Source of the DNA: Panorpa germanica | Lineage: Eukaryota > Arthropoda > Insecta > Mecoptera > Panorpidae | DNA length: 64,000 nt | Direction of reading: 5' to 3' | NCBI GenBank assembly: GCA_963678705.1 | Contig: OY783206.1 | Location: forward strand, 12,349,807 to 12,413,806 | In this document: piece after piece, positions 52,151-64,000 of the stretch | Position numbering within the stretch: the stretch's first letter is position 1 | Layout of the letters: every line of letters starts with the position of its first letter | Program-made: the position numbers and the translations under genes | Notes under the pieces: generated by a model | What the model was told of the DNA's origin: nothing | Databases searched by the model: none | What the model saw: the letters and a program-made list of their open reading frames with translations, nothing else

Positions 52151-52488
52151 AACGGTGTCAAAAATGACCTGCGCGATGCCGAACGATGGTTACCAAACTC
52201 TTTTCACTTTGAAAATGTTTTTTCAATATTTCCCAGCACAAACGTAACATAATCCATTTCTTACAGAAGAGGTTTGACATTACGTATCTGTCAATATGTC
52301 AAGTGAATTAGTGTTGCCAATAACACTCGCACACCCTATATTATACTAAACGAATAGAGCCAATGTACTAAAGTCGTTTGTAAGGTTTTTTGAACCCATA
52401 TCAATCAACGTATTGACTTTAAACACCAAACTTGCACTTATGAATGATGAAATCGGACAAATTCATTAACATTTTTTATATATTGATT

Positions 52489-52676
52489 GTCCAGTTCATT
52501 AGTGACACATCTCGAGATAACAACGAAAACAATATTCGAGTTTTATTCGATTGCATTTATGAGTTTTCTGAGACATGAATTAAATAGAGGAGACAATTTT
52601 ACATATAACTGCATCAATATATAAGTGCAAATTAAGGTCTTTCGCAGATATCTTACTAATGAACTGTATAATAAAT
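52489..52676. mobile_element. Family E TIR element, copy 2
   Basis: GTCCAGTTCATTAGTGACAC at the left and TTACTAATGAACTG at the right, about 188 bases; inside GAGATAACAACGAAAACAAT and GCATTTATGAGTTTTCTGAG shared with 59439-59643. Confidence 0.65.
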
Positions 52677-53660
52677 ATTAGCGCTATTTCCGTGTAAGGC
52701 AATCTTCAAACGACCCTCGTAAAGGATTAGTGGATTAAAATGTGTAACCTTCTCAATTGAAATTCACCTATCCTTCTATACGCTCCATATCGTACAACCG
52801 AATTACAATTAAACAATGCAAATTGAAGGTCATGTGAGGGTCACTTGTCAATAATGTCTGGTTTTCACATACGTAGAACCTTGTACTGGAATTACTGAAA
52901 TACTTTGCGTATTATAAATTACCAATCTATCTAAAATCAATATTTAATACTTTTAATCTCAATAATATTTGTTATCAGGAACTAATATTATTATCATTTT
53001 GCTGACGTCAATGATTAACATTGATAGTGTATTGATGTATGGCTAGATAAGGGGAGGAGTCATTCAAGATACCTGTGGAATACCACAACCTCGCCACGCG
53101 CTTTTACGTAATGTTGGTTTGGTCAGAAAATATGGTGTTGATAACAAAACAATGTCTTACGATATTTTCTGTTTAAAAAATTAAGCACCATAACATTCTG
53201 AATGTTATCTTTTCAAAAGTATACGTAAAAATAAATACAAACAATAATAGAAACTAAACTAATAATAACTGTGTTAGTCAAACGTATGCTAATTCGATTA
53301 TTTTTAGTAAAGTTATTTCTGATGTATGTTTTTTTATTTGTTTTTTTTAGATTTAGCACTAGCTGAAACTACAATACAATTGTTATTATTTCTTGCCTTC
53401 GCTAAATTAAAATAAAAAAAGAATTGTAATAAGAATGTTTCACAATTGTTTTGCTTTTGCCGTTTAATATCAAAATTTTTGAAGCCTGCAGATAATATGT
53501 GTAGATAATATTTAGATATAAAAATTTTGCTCGCTAAACTTGAAAAAGAGTCTGTCGATGGACTTGACTTAACTTGACTTGATTGCATTCGAATTCGCGC
53601 TTGTTTTCGAAATTTGAATTAATTACTTTCGTTTCTTTCTAGTTGATCGTCGTCTCTGTT

Positions 53661-53674
53661 TGTGTGTGTGTGTG
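53661..53674 (+). repeat. (TG)n microsatellite
   Basis: Seven TG units. Confidence 0.9.
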
Positions 53675-54051
53675 TTCACATTCATTTCATATCAAACTGA
53701 GACACAGCGAATCGTGGTAGTATACACTCTCAAAAAAAACTATATAAATTTTAGAACAGTTCTAAAGCATATTTTAGAAAATCAGATCACAGAATATTAA
53801 TTTTCAGAGCATATACAGTGCATTTTCAAAGAATTCTTTAACAAATTCAGGCAAAAATGTATCTTAAAACCGGTTCTTATTCGCATCTGTCTATTAAATT
53901 TGTATTAGAATTAAGAACATTTTTAACAGTGTATAATAAAAGAATAGATCAACTTATTTTGTCGAAACCTCGTTAAATGGAAATACACTGCTACGTAAAA
54001 AGTATGATTATTTTTGCATATCAGTGATATGATAGAAAAATCCTGAGGATG

Positions 54052-54110
54052 GCCGAGGACATTTATGTCGACGCCAGACTACTAGGACTTCGAATTTGAT
54101 CCCCGTCTAG
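54052..54110 (+). mobile_element. Possible head of a second tRNA-derived SINE
   Basis: TGGCCGAGGAC (A-box-like) and TTCGAATTTGATCCCCG (B-box-like) 40 bases apart, in the order of a pol III promoter, different from the other SINE head. Too short to be sure. Confidence 0.4.
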
Positions 54111-54159
54111 CAATGCATTTATATTTCATTTTATATCCATTTAGTCCTATTACGCACAA

Positions 54160-54320
54160 ACTCCTACTATGTTGGCAGTTATTATGGTGTCGTGGCTTCA
54201 TATATGTGAACAGTAGCGCTGCCTAATAAGTTTATGATTATGAAAATATATAATCAGTTAAACTTAACAGCAACTAAACCTAGAAAATGTAGCTCTCGGA
54301 TACTGCAACGTGGCGGTAAA
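54160..54320 (-). mobile_element. SINE fragment
   Basis: ATGTTGGCAGTTATTATGGT, GTCGTGGCTTCATATATG, GCTGCCTAATAAG match the body of the SINE at 26755-27033 in the same orientation; a small reverse-orientation scrap (GTCCACGATACCGTAAATAC) follows near 54412. Confidence 0.65.
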
Positions 54321-54439
54321 ATTCCTGAATTAGGTTGTTAAGAGAAATAATTTTATTATGTACTTATTATCATAAAATTTAAGACGCAGCGGTGTAGTTC
54401 ACACACATGAGTCCACGATACCGTAAATACTGCTAAATT

Positions 54440-55108
54440 ATATTAACCTTTGAATACTGACGTGGTTAAGATAGCCCAGTCATTAATGGTATTCTGACGT
54501 CTCACAGACGATGAGTATGATAAGTACTCATTATTAATAGTTATTAAATATTTAATTAATGATTAATTATTAATAAGTTTTAACACTAAAATTTATGCAA
54601 AATTAACATTTATTTGTCACTTTTTGACGGGATCAAATTACTTAAAATGACGAAATAAGGTTCAAATATGTCTACACGGTGTCTGTGAGACACCCACGTT
54701 ACTTAAAGGTTAAATTAAGCTAGAAAAATTGTGTGTCAGTTATAAAATTGTTGCACCGTTGTATTAATGTTATAAACTAAAAAGATTATAGCCTCGAGGA
54801 AAAAGTAAATTGTAACTAGATAGAAGGTGACTAAAGATCAAAGAAAATATCAATAGGAACGAGATATAAAGTAAATTCTCAGCCGTTTCAAAGTGTTCGT
54901 AGCCGAGGGCTCTTTTATTTCCTCATTCAACCCTAACGGTGTTATATTTGAAGTCAAAGAAACCGCAGTCAAATATTGATCATCCCTGGGGATAATCAAA
55001 AGTAGATATTAAAGTGATATAACCAGGGCTGCATTGGATTTGAAAACAAATTCACATAAACTTATGTTGCGCAATGTTGCGAGTTACGGAATATAATTTT
55101 TTTATGTA
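54440..55108. other. No feature seen
   Basis: AT-rich. TGTGAGACACC words near 54500 and 54685 only. Confidence 0.35.
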
Positions 55109-55110
55109 TA

Positions 55111-55318
55111 GTCCAAATCACGATATTCGGCGGCGACTTCTACTTAAAAGAGGTTTTAGGAGCGGTATAAATCTATAATACGATAATGAATTTAATTTTT
55201 TTCGTTTCTATATACATTATAGAAAAATAAGTGAGTGAGTGCTTTTTAATTATATCGGCAGTATACCCCACAATTTGTTTTAAGTATGAGTCGCCGGCCA
55301 AACTCTCGTAATTTGAGC
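55111..55318. mobile_element. Tc1/mariner-type MITE, family K, copy 1
   Basis: 208 bases between TA dinucleotides; GTCCAAATCACGATATTCGG and inverted GCTCAAATTACGAGAGTTTGG, each followed by CGGCGACT-type words. Second copy at 63114 in reverse. Confidence 0.8.
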
Positions 55319-56511
55319 TATATATCTATAGAAGTAGCTTATAAGGAAGCTATCAAGTTTAAAACCTTCACTGTAAATGCAATTTTCATATATGGGAGGC
55401 AGAAAATGAATCTTTGAATTAGCTTCTAGCAAGCTGGCAACTTTAAAACTTCACGATTAATACTACGACTATATATAAATATAATATATGTATTTGATAT
55501 TAGCTGACCCAACAGACGTTTTTTTGTAAATATATCATTTCTCGGGCTTCCTAGGCACGTAGCCTTTTATCGCCCCGAATAATAGTCTACTTTAACTTTA
55601 ACTTTACTTTAACTAAACTTTATATCCCGACAACAAGAATGATCTATCCCAACAGACGTTGTCTTGTCCAAATTTCCATATTTTGTTTCACAATTCAACT
55701 TAAAATAAAGAACTTAATCAATTTTTCGTCACTATTCGCTTGATTCGCAATTTGACAATCAGCTGTCAAACAAAAAGCTGTCTTGTGTACATAGTAGCAA
55801 AATTCGTATAGAAAAAAGAATTTTCGAATTTTTCTTTCCCTAACAACCTTATTCAGACTATTACGAGCATATAAAAAAAAAGGCAAATCGGTCCAGCCTT
55901 TCTCAGATGATGCGCTTATCAACGAACGGCATTTGATTTTCTTTTATATAGATTTTAAATAAAAAAATAAAGTTGTGAACTAAATACAATGATCCTCGTG
56001 GAAATTGAAATCAGAATTGCTATTATATATTTTTATGACATAGAATATTGTTTTTCGTTACATTTACAGTATGGTACTAACACTTACAGTACCATTAAGA
56101 TATACAGAAGGTCTATTTACTGCAACTACGGTCTCATAGTTATTATATTTTTAGTATTCCATAGCAATACTAAATCAATACAATTCTGAGCACGTCCCAC
56201 TAGTATATTGAGTATAGTACAAGTCTATATCAATAAATTCATATTATTATTGTTGTTTGTGAAAAAGCCTTTAAATGCATTATTTTTATGCATTTACATG
56301 CATAAACCATAACGGTTACACCACAACGCTAATAATAATTTTATTGCATGTAAAGCAATAATAAAAGAAGTGATTCATCTGAGAATTCTAGATGAAGTGT
56401 GTAGATTTTAAATGTATATAACTTTTCTAAACAATGGAAAATAAACAAATCCACGAATTAAGGTAATACCGTTACCACTTTGATTTTTTTTTTGTTGCTA
56501 AGCGTGCGAGG

Positions 56512-56950
56512 TAGGGATGGCGATTTTACATAAAAAGGATCAATTTGAATCTAAGTCAAAAAGATAGATTTCTCAAAAATCGATTTTTCTTTTTGAGTTT
56601 TAATATAAAAAATGACACTAACCTAAAAAGAAAGAAACCATCTTTTATCGATTTTACTTTTATTAAATTTGTAAAAAAATACAAGCCTTTCTTAGAATTA
56701 AAGAATAAATGAAGAGTGATTTTTGATTAGTGAATAAAATCATGTAGGGTATTTATTATAGAATAAAATAATTATATTTCCCAATATTTCTTGTCCAAGC
56801 TTAAAATAAATAATGTAAATAATTGTATAGTTGCATTATTACAAAAAAAAGTTTCAGATCGATTCACGAGATCGATCCATTGTTTTAAATCGATTTGTTC
56901 GACTCAAAAAATCGATTCTTCGATTAATCGATCTCAGATCGCCATCCCTA
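56512..56950. mobile_element. Family J TIR element, copy 2
   Basis: TAGGGATGGCGAT to ATCGCCATCCCTA, 439 bases, perfect 13-base inverted ends; both subterminal zones rich in ATCGAT. Confidence 0.8.
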
Positions 56951-57064
56951 GTACGTTAGAAGAGATCACAAAAGCGTCGAGGACTGAAGGCCTACCAATT
57001 ATTTATTTCTCTGACAATGAGTTCAAATCTCAGGTTTGCCTCTTATGGCTGTAAGGGTAAACCT

Positions 57065-57611
57065 CATTCCAACTCACTGTTTTGATATTTTATTAACGTT
57101 TTTATTTAATATTTTAATTTAGATTTCAAATTTTCAGAATAAACATTCCTAGTTACATTCATGTTTTAATTTCAGTTCAGTTAATTTAGTTGGTACGTAT
57201 GCGTCGTTAGTAATATAAATTTTGACAGTTCGACAGTTGGACAAAATTGAATATGGAATAATTAAAATTACTGTTTTAAATAACAGTTAATCCAATGCAA
57301 TTTCTATTACTAGAAATAAATTAGTAATAGAAATCGGTTTTATTTCTTTATTTTCGACAAACTGACATTGAACTTCTTAAAATAATAAATCCTTCTGCAT
57401 TTTGACAGATTGGAACATTTTGGAGGTTATAATATAGTTTTTTATTTATTTAGTATTTTTAATTTAGAAATATTGGACACTGTGGTTCTAAAAAAACAAA
57501 GGAAACGTAAATGAAATTCTAAATTAAAAATGATGCAGTGAATGACTACGCATATTTCCATATGCTATACAATTTAAATTTAATACAAAATTAAAACAGT
57601 GAGTTGGAATG
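57065..57611 (+). mobile_element. Family G TIR element, copy 4
   Basis: CATTCCAACTCACTG and CAGTGAGTTGGAATG: perfect 15-base inverted ends with a compensating change against the family (A for C, T for G), so the two ends changed together. About 547 bases. Confidence 0.85.
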
Positions 57612-59438
57612 ATAGTTAAGGCTACGTCTTCTTTCTCGCTTCCCTTATCTTCTACGTATTGTTACTACGCTACAATGCTACTACGTTCTACTTCCTAGAT
57701 ATGAAAGTGATGATAATTGTGTAATTAAACGTTATCATTTAAGGAAAATTTCAGAACCACTTAAGTGGCCATTGCCTCACTAAATTGTGGTTAGATACAA
57801 TTAAATTTATCGAAAAACCAAGGCACTTCCCGTCAACTCGATAATTATTGAATTGTAACATGGATACGGAGATATACATGAGCCAAGTGTATTTAGTTTT
57901 ACATAATTAATTAAAACATCATAAAATAAATAAATTACGTAACATGTATATCTAAATGTATGAAATATGTCATGTTTAATATTCAATATTTGAAACAATT
58001 AGAATCTGACGCGTGTTCGTCAACAATAAATAACCATAAAAAATCAGCTGATTTCTAAAAAACAGGTGTTGTAGCATAGCCGTCCGCGAGAAATAAGGCA
58101 CGAGGAGTGCAAAACTTTGCATAGATTCCAATATACTATAATTTGTCACAGATTCCATTCTATCTATATTACCTCGTACCTCGTCAGCTACTGCCTGCGA
58201 ACGCCCATGTGTAGTAGGGTATTTCGTAAAACAGTTAATTTATTATTTAAACAATTTTATTATTGTGGACAGAGTCGTGCGTCATTTAACTCGCTTGTGA
58301 GTACTTAAGAACATATGGACTGTGTTTAATTATATATAAATATATTTTTTCTATTTACTATTTATATAAACATTTTATGAATTCTTAATATATATATCTT
58401 ATAAATAATACAACAGGCAACTTAACCTCGAAATGAATAAATATTATAATTATTTGCAAAACAAACAACCTAAACGCCTCTGTATTTATAAAAGAAATAT
58501 TGATTGTATTCCAACAGGTAGCTTAAGTTTATATGAATATAGTATATATTGAAACTTTTTAAAGTGTTATACAGTTACATACATATACAGTTAATACGTT
58601 ATTTTTTTAAATTGTATTGTGTAAAAAAAAAATTGTGTAATGTAATTTGTTTTCATTTTCGTATTGTACATATATTTAAATACACACACACAAAATTTCA
58701 TGTAAATCCGGCGATTATTTTCAAAGTTATGAAAGGTGAAAAAAAATTTTTTTACTCTATGTAAAATGCTTTTGAAACTTTAAATAAGTTTTTCTGAAAA
58801 CTGTGTTTCTAAATTCGGTGATCAAGATTTCTCAGAAACGGCTGAACCGATTAGTCTCAAATTCGAACACAAGTTTCTGAAGTATATTTTTTAGTAATTA
58901 ATCGAAGGTTTCTTCTCACCGATAAATATTATTTTTTATAAACAATTAAGGCCAAATTAAAAAAAAAAAAAATAGGTTTTAACAAAATATTTTGCTTATT
59001 CCTTCGATTAATTACTAGATTATACAATACGTTAAAGAAATCCGTTTGGTTTTTTAATTTAAGATGATTCAGTCGAGAGATATCGTGGTTTTTTGTTTTT
59101 TGAGAGGAGCTCCGGGAGATCAGCTATAGCAGCTTTAAAATTATTATTTTTACCAATATAAAAATGTTTAAATACAGTTAAAAGTTACCATAATATCTGT
59201 ATACATTTTTACATTAATGCATTTAAAAGTCTTCTTAGGAAAAATTCTTAAAAAATCGCTTTTTTTGGACCTAATAACTGTATATAACCCCTTAAGAGCG
59301 CCCGTTAACATTAAACGGTATTTCAAAGGTAATTATACCATTTAGTACATTATTATTTAGGTTCGGCTGATAGCTTTGGGTTAACTTAAGTTGCTTAATT
59401 TTTTCCGAAATATCCCCAGATATACATTTATATTGATC
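57612..59438. other. No gene seen; one long-range hairpin
   Basis: AT-rich. TAGTAATTAATCGAAGG (58901) and CCTTCGATTAATTACTA (59003) are inverse of each other across about 85 bases. CAGAAACGGCTGAACCGATTA (58835) is a phrase common in insect repeats. Confidence 0.45.
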
Positions 59439-59643
59439 TTCCAGTTCATTAAATAAACATCACGAAATATTGAGTTTTAAGAGATAACAACAAAAATAAT
59501 ATTTCAGTTACAAACAGAGCAATTGTATTCGACAAATTTATCTGAATTATAATTTTGTTTAGTTGCATTTATGAGTCATCTGAGTATGGAATCAGACATA
59601 CTCAGTTCAATTTTTTCGGAGATGTCTCACTGATGAACTGGAC
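59439..59643. mobile_element. Family E TIR element, copy 3
   Basis: TTCCAGTTCATTAAATAAAC and inverted GTCCAGTTCATCAGTGAG; contains GAGATAACAACAAAAATAAT. About 205 bases. Confidence 0.65.
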
Positions 59644-60557
59644 TTTGAAATTGAACTGAGGGTCATGTGACGTCATCTGTTATAAAAGTCATAAGTAATT
59701 TATAAAAGCGATAGCTGAAATTTGCAAATCGGAATAACTCCCTAAATGTTGTACCCACTGATGAAATATTTCACATTTTTTTATATAGTATCTCACTCGC
59801 ACTTATTTTACTGCAATGAGTGTAAGTGAAACAAAAAATTGTTTCAACGCTTAAATAAATACGTTCTTTTTATAATGTTGATAATCTAAGATTGTGTAAG
59901 CAAAACTGACAGGTTTGGTACGTTTTTCCAGTAATTCATATTTACTTTGAACCAGTGACTAAAAGTAACATCATTGCCGAAATTTTGACTTGAACGTAAA
60001 CGAGATTTTTTTAAATAAAACACAAAAAATCTGTTTTTGATTTGGACAAACACGAACAGAATAATTTCGTTTTTGAGTTCTTAAAAATCCGCTAATGTTA
60101 GGAAACTCGATGTATTTACAGTGGAGACGTAGTTTATGCATTATTTTGAAACATACGTATTTTTAGTAGATACATTATTTAATGTATCAACGCGGATCAA
60201 TGGCAAATGTTTACAAACCTACTGTTACATATCTGTAAATATTTGTTCATTGGAGATACATCATTGGAGTTACAGAAGTGACTAACGGTTGCAAATATTT
60301 GCAAATGTTAGCTAATGTATAATGAAATGTTTTTTTTTATGAATTAGCCATATATCTATATTGATATTTGGGTATGTAACTATTTGAGATGAATTTTAAA
60401 TTTACAACACACTGAGCAAATAAAACTGCAAAACAGTAAAAAACATGAAGTACTTGAACATAGTGAAACATAAAATATGATGTTCTCAAGACTGATGATT
60501 TAAAACAGTGGGGACGGTCCTTTACGATTGCGTATGTAAAATAATAAACATTTATTA

Positions 60558-60879
60558 TCTTAATATATATAAATTACGTGTCACGTTGTTCCTCCGCGAT
60601 GAACTCCTAAACTACTTAACCGATTTTAATCAAATTTGTACACCGTGTGCAGTTTGATCCAACTTGAAAGATAGGATAGCTTACATCTCAATTTATGATT
60701 GCAATATTATCTTATTGCAAATTATTTGTCTATTAATTATCGACGATGATGGCGACATCTGTTGACTAGATTGAGTAAATATTCTGTTGACTAGATTGAG
60801 TAAATATTCAATAGATGGCGCTATGTAATGTAATATGACAAAAACGTTAGTCACAGCAACGCGTGGCCGGGACAGCTAG
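60558..60879 (+). mobile_element. Helitron-like element, family D, complete
   Basis: A|TCTTAATATATATAAATTAC at the start, GGCCGGGACAGCTAG|T at the end, 322 bases. Contains CTGTTGACTAGATTGAGTAA twice in tandem. Same family as 25164. Confidence 0.85.
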
Positions 60880-61224
60880 TATAATATATGTTTTATTTGA
60901 ATTATAAATTTCAAAATAAATAAACACCATATATTTGTACGTTTTCATCTAAATGTAATCTAAAAACAAACCCACAAAAAACATTGCAAATTGTAATAAT
61001 GATAAGCATTTTGGTTTAGGGTCAAAAGTATTGAAAAGTTCGAGAATAGTGCATTAAATATTGTCGTTATTGGAATGGTTGTTTTCATTTCTCGTTTGTT
61101 GGTAGTGTTTATATGATATATATTATTGTACTATTTCCAGCGTTTACATTCCCGCACGTTCGTACTATGGTGTTGGGGTTCTCTCACACTGGAAATACAG
61201 CGAAACAACTCTAATACAACCTAC

Positions 61225-61280
61225 TAAAAATAATGGTTTAGTAATGTAAAAACACCAAACTGATGTAAACAATAAACAAT
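61225..61280 (+). repeat. Flank shared with 16657-16745
   Basis: AATGGTTTAGTAATGTAAAA, ACACCAAACTGATGTAAAC: inverse of the sequence beside family B copy 6. Confidence 0.6.
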
Positions 61281-61281
61281 T

Positions 61282-61875
61282 CATTTTTTAGTGATTATAG
61301 ATTTTATCATTTCAATTGTTGATTGAAATTTATGTTAATAAATGTGTATTGGCGTGTCCATTTTATTAAATATCTAAATATTGACAGAGATATAGCAATT
61401 AAAAGTTTGAATTGTAGTTTTAGCGCTAGAAATGCATAGAAATGCATTTTAACGTCAGTTATTTGTTGAGTAGGTCAGTGCTGTGGTAATGTTCTGCAGT
61501 TGTTGGTATTCAAATAATCAAGTCAAGTCAAAGAATAATAAGTTTTTATTTTATTTAACCCTGCTAAGGCAGACATTTGAGTGTTCCTTGAAATAGCTGT
61601 AAATAATATTTGATATATAAATACATATAGCAGAGATTTATGAGCTGTAAAGTTGGTAACCTTACACAAGGATTGTGATGTCACATGCATTTAAAATGTG
61701 TACAACGTTATATTCCTTTAATTATTAAAGAGACAAAATGACTTTTTTAATTGTTAATATCTCCTAACATATAAGGAGTTATTAAAAAATAATTGAACAT
61801 TTGAGGTTCTAGTAACCCACTTTATCAATATATAGTACACTTTTATAGAAATTAAGACATAGGAGACAAGCCCAT
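61282..61875 (+). mobile_element. Family B element, copy 8
   Basis: Lacks the first about 12 bases (starts TCATTTTTTAGTG); ends AGGAGACAAGCCCAT. Otherwise very close to copies 1 and 3. Confidence 0.85.
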
Positions 61876-61956
61876 TCTAGTTTTGTTAAAGACCGAGCGA
61901 TACCCGGACCAGACTTATATTTTCTTTATTTGATTGTTATGTTATTAAATTTATTA

Positions 61957-62056
61957 TGTAGATACATAATCATTAGGCAGTTATTAGGCAGTGGTCACGA
62001 CAGGACAAATACTGCAAACATGGTGCGAAGTCGTTGGCGATAGGTCTTGGCACTAT
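61957..62056 (+). mobile_element. SINE fragment
   Basis: TATGTAGATACATAATC, TTAGGCAGTGGTCACGACAG and GAAGTCGTTGGCGATAGG match the SINE body and 3' part. Confidence 0.6.
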
Positions 62057-62068
62057 GATACAGACTTA

Positions 62069-62459
62069 TGCCGGTTTCACATCAGAGAGACAGTCGAATA
62101 AAACACGAACAAAAACACCAATGTTTACACCAAAGAGACAGTTCTTAAAACATTTTTGTCTTTTGTTCCTGTTTTAGTAAACAAAACACATTCCCATCTG
62201 GAGGGAATGAAAACACGTTTGTTTTTGTTTTTTAGTCTGTTTGGTTTGAACACGTAGTTTTGTTTTTTGTGAACATTGGCGCTTGTCAGTTGTTGTTTAT
62301 CATGTTTCTAATTTTTATGGGACATACAGAAAAACACTAAAAACAAAACTAGTCAGTTTTCGAAAAACAGAACTGCTTTAAAATAAAACAAAACATGATT
62401 TTTTTGTTTTTTGACAACAAAACTGTTTTCAAAACTGTCTCTCTGGTGTGAAACCGGCA
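62069..62459. mobile_element. PIF/Harbinger-type MITE with TTA duplication
   Basis: TGCCGGTTTCACATCAGAGA and, inverted, TGCCGGTTTCACACCAGAGA (25 of 26 positions alike), flanked by TTA on both sides; 391 bases, inside dominated by AAACA/TGTTT words. A 3-bp TTA duplication is typical of PIF/Harbinger. Confidence 0.85.
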
Positions 62460-62509
62460 TTACGTTAAATAATTTTAACGTAATTTTTAATAATTAAATA
62501 AAGTTAACT

Positions 62510-62686
62510 AAGAGGTGGATGGCGGAAATAGTAAGAAGGAAAGAAAAAACAGGAGAATAAATAAGCGGGTGGAGAATAATGTAAATTTAATTGTAAGTTG
62601 AAGTATATGAAATGTATTAAGAATGTAGATTATAAAGCCGAAAGGCGAACAATAAATAAATAAAAAAAAAAAAAAAAGTTAACTAA
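62510..62686 (+). mobile_element. LINE-like 3' tail with poly(A)
   Basis: Begins AGAGGTGGATGGCGGAAATA, continues AATTGTAAGTTGAAG, GAAATGTATTAAG, GTAGATTATAAAGCCGAAAG and ends in AAATAAATAAA and about 16 A. The same tail occurs at 33850-33960, linking the purine-rich tracts to one retroposon family. Confidence 0.65.
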
Positions 62687-63113
62687 CGAAATATGTAACC
62701 GAGGTTTTTGCTTGGTTAAACTACAGTTACGAGTATGTTTCACTCGTACAAAAATGAGAACTAAAAGAAACAGAAATATCAGTCAAGGTTTATAATAAAA
62801 TAAATTTATAAAAAAAGACGAAAAGAAGACGAAGGATAAAACGTAATAAGGAAGAACTATCCGGCTTAGTTACGCATAGGAATAGTAATAGAGAAACTTA
62901 TTTTAGTTTTTAGTCAGGACCAAATGTTGGCCTCACAATTGATCAAGAGTTTAATGAGGATCAAATGTTGATCAAAGAACAAAAAAATGTATTCCATTTG
63001 TCCTTTAGATATTTGGATATAATGTCTCGGCAAAGTTTCGTTTTGAAAAAGATAGGACTTTTTTTTGCAAATTATATATACCTTGTGAATACTTAAAAAT
63101 AGGTATATATATA

Positions 63114-63323
63114 GTTCAAATTACGAGAGTTCGGCGGCGACTCATACTTAAAACAAGCTGTGGGGTTTAAACTGCGGATATAACTAAAAAGTACTGTCTC
63201 ACTTATTTTTCTATAATGTATATAGAAACGAATAAGATAAAATTCATTATCGTATTATAGATTTATACCGCTCTTATAACCTCTTTTAAGAATAAGTCGC
63301 CGCCGAACTATCGTGATTTGGAC
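63114..63323. mobile_element. Tc1/mariner-type MITE, family K, copy 2
   Basis: 210 bases between TA dinucleotides; GTTCAAATTACGAGAGTTCGG and inverted GTCCAAATCACGATAGTTCGG, then CGGCGACTTATTCTTAAAAG. Reverse of copy 1. Confidence 0.8.
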
Positions 63324-63454
63324 TATATACGAGTATACTAATATATGACAAATAATGTTCATTTTCTGTTATTGCATTCTGTAATTGTGTTAATATTAAT
63401 AAAAATACTTTAATACCGATTATTAATATTACCGAACTAACCGCTAGTATACCT

Positions 63455-63529
63455 GAGACCGCCAACATCGAGACGGCCAACATTGGGACGGCCCAAATCG
63501 GGACTGCCAACATAGAAACCGCCAACTTC
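63455..63529 (+). repeat. 15-base tandem repeat encoding pentapeptides
   Basis: Five units such as GAGACCGCCAACATC. In the plus frame 63356-63561 they read ETANI, ETANI, GTAQI, GTANI, ETANF inside an open frame of about 68 codons without ATG. The minus strand reads LAVSM/WAVPM units. Could be a scrap of a pentapeptide-repeat coding sequence or a simple minisatellite. Confidence 0.7.
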
Positions 63530-63561
63530 ACTGACGTATCAAAATATGTTGAAATGAAATA

Positions 63562-64000
63562 GTAAAACGAGCAAATGTTAATTTAAGGAAAAAGTAAAGA
63601 AATTATAAAACCGAAAAAGCATAAACAATAAATAAATGCAGGTACCGTCATAATCCCATAGGAAGTGCACAGATTAGCTGTTGGTGACTTAATCAGTTTT
63701 GTAATCTCTAAAGCAATACATTTTTTGCAAGTGGTTTCTCAGTTACGTACTCTCAAGACCCGTAGATACAAATAATGTAAATCATATTGATAAAAAATAC
63801 ACGTGCGCATCATAATTACGTAAATGAGTAACTTTTATGATATAAATCAATTCTAAGTCTTATAAATAATTCAATAACTAATAATAACAAAAACAATCAA
63901 CCATTTTTGGTAATTTCCTCAAGGCTATTATCAGAAGATTTTAATAAAAACTCATATATGTATGAAAAATGTATCTATAGTATGTATTATGTGTATCTAT
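63562..64000. other. No feature seen
   Basis: AT-rich end of the window without recognised exon or repeat. Confidence 0.35.

Noticed and set aside
53050-53110. Possible minus-strand exon with CAG|gtatct donor
   Set aside because: Translation does not match the kinase N-terminus or any motif.
63455-63529. CRISPR-like array
   Set aside because: Adjacent 15-base units without spacers, in a eukaryotic genome; a minisatellite.
63286-63531. Minus-strand 81-residue frame with LAVSM repeats
   Set aside because: Reverse reading of the 15-base tandem repeat; hydrophobic periodicity follows from the repeat.

Overview
The window is animal nuclear DNA, AT-rich (roughly 70 percent A+T by eye) and crowded with short transposon copies. 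Both recognisable genes are split into many exons with standard GT-AG introns. Their protein relationships, together with the Helitron ends (TCCTATATT...CTAG and TCTTAATATAT...CTAG), tRNA-derived SINEs and many small inverted-repeat elements, point to an insect, most likely a butterfly or moth. The order is inferred from the repeat style and is not proven.

Left part (about 6.4-13.4 kb, plus strand): ten 3' exons of a guanylate cyclase of the insect NIT-domain class. They encode a nitrate/nitrite-sensor-like extracellular domain, a transmembrane helix, a short signalling helix and a full class III cyclase catalytic domain with all key residues. Its 5' exon(s) were not found. Middle part (20.6-48.3 kb, minus strand): nine exons of a salt-inducible kinase of the SIK2 type. 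They carry the kinase domain from the beta-3 lysine onward, the LKB1-type T-loop, a UBA domain and a long tail with PKA/14-3-3 sites of the RRxS kind. The first coding exon must lie upstream, in the 48.3-64 kb region (not seen) or beyond the window. The two genes converge on an AT-rich spacer of about 7 kb.

The rest is repeats: one family of about 0.6 kb with GGGCTTGTGTCC ends in eight copies, two Helitron families, several TIR families with recognisable target duplications (8 bp hAT type, TTA Harbinger type, TA Tc1/mariner type), a 5'-truncated Jockey-like LINE with an 11-bp target duplication, a second LINE 3' fragment, SINEs, a dead hAT transposase, and long purine-skewed tracts that belong to a LINE-like family. 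From 48.3 kb to the end no exon could be supported.

The most interesting points are these. Two coding-gene introns consist almost entirely of transposon sequence (a Helitron in the cyclase intron, a long-TIR element with a nested Helitron in the Sik2 UBA intron). Sik2 has two possible C-termini, one by retaining and one by splicing its last intron. Perfect 20-24 bp palindromes centred on the CREB site TGACGTCA lie in a duplicated unit inside a Sik2 intron. TGACGTCA as a whole is strongly over-represented in the window. A 15-bp tandem repeat encodes a pentapeptide pattern. No clearly new molecular system was found; the leads above are testable hypotheses.
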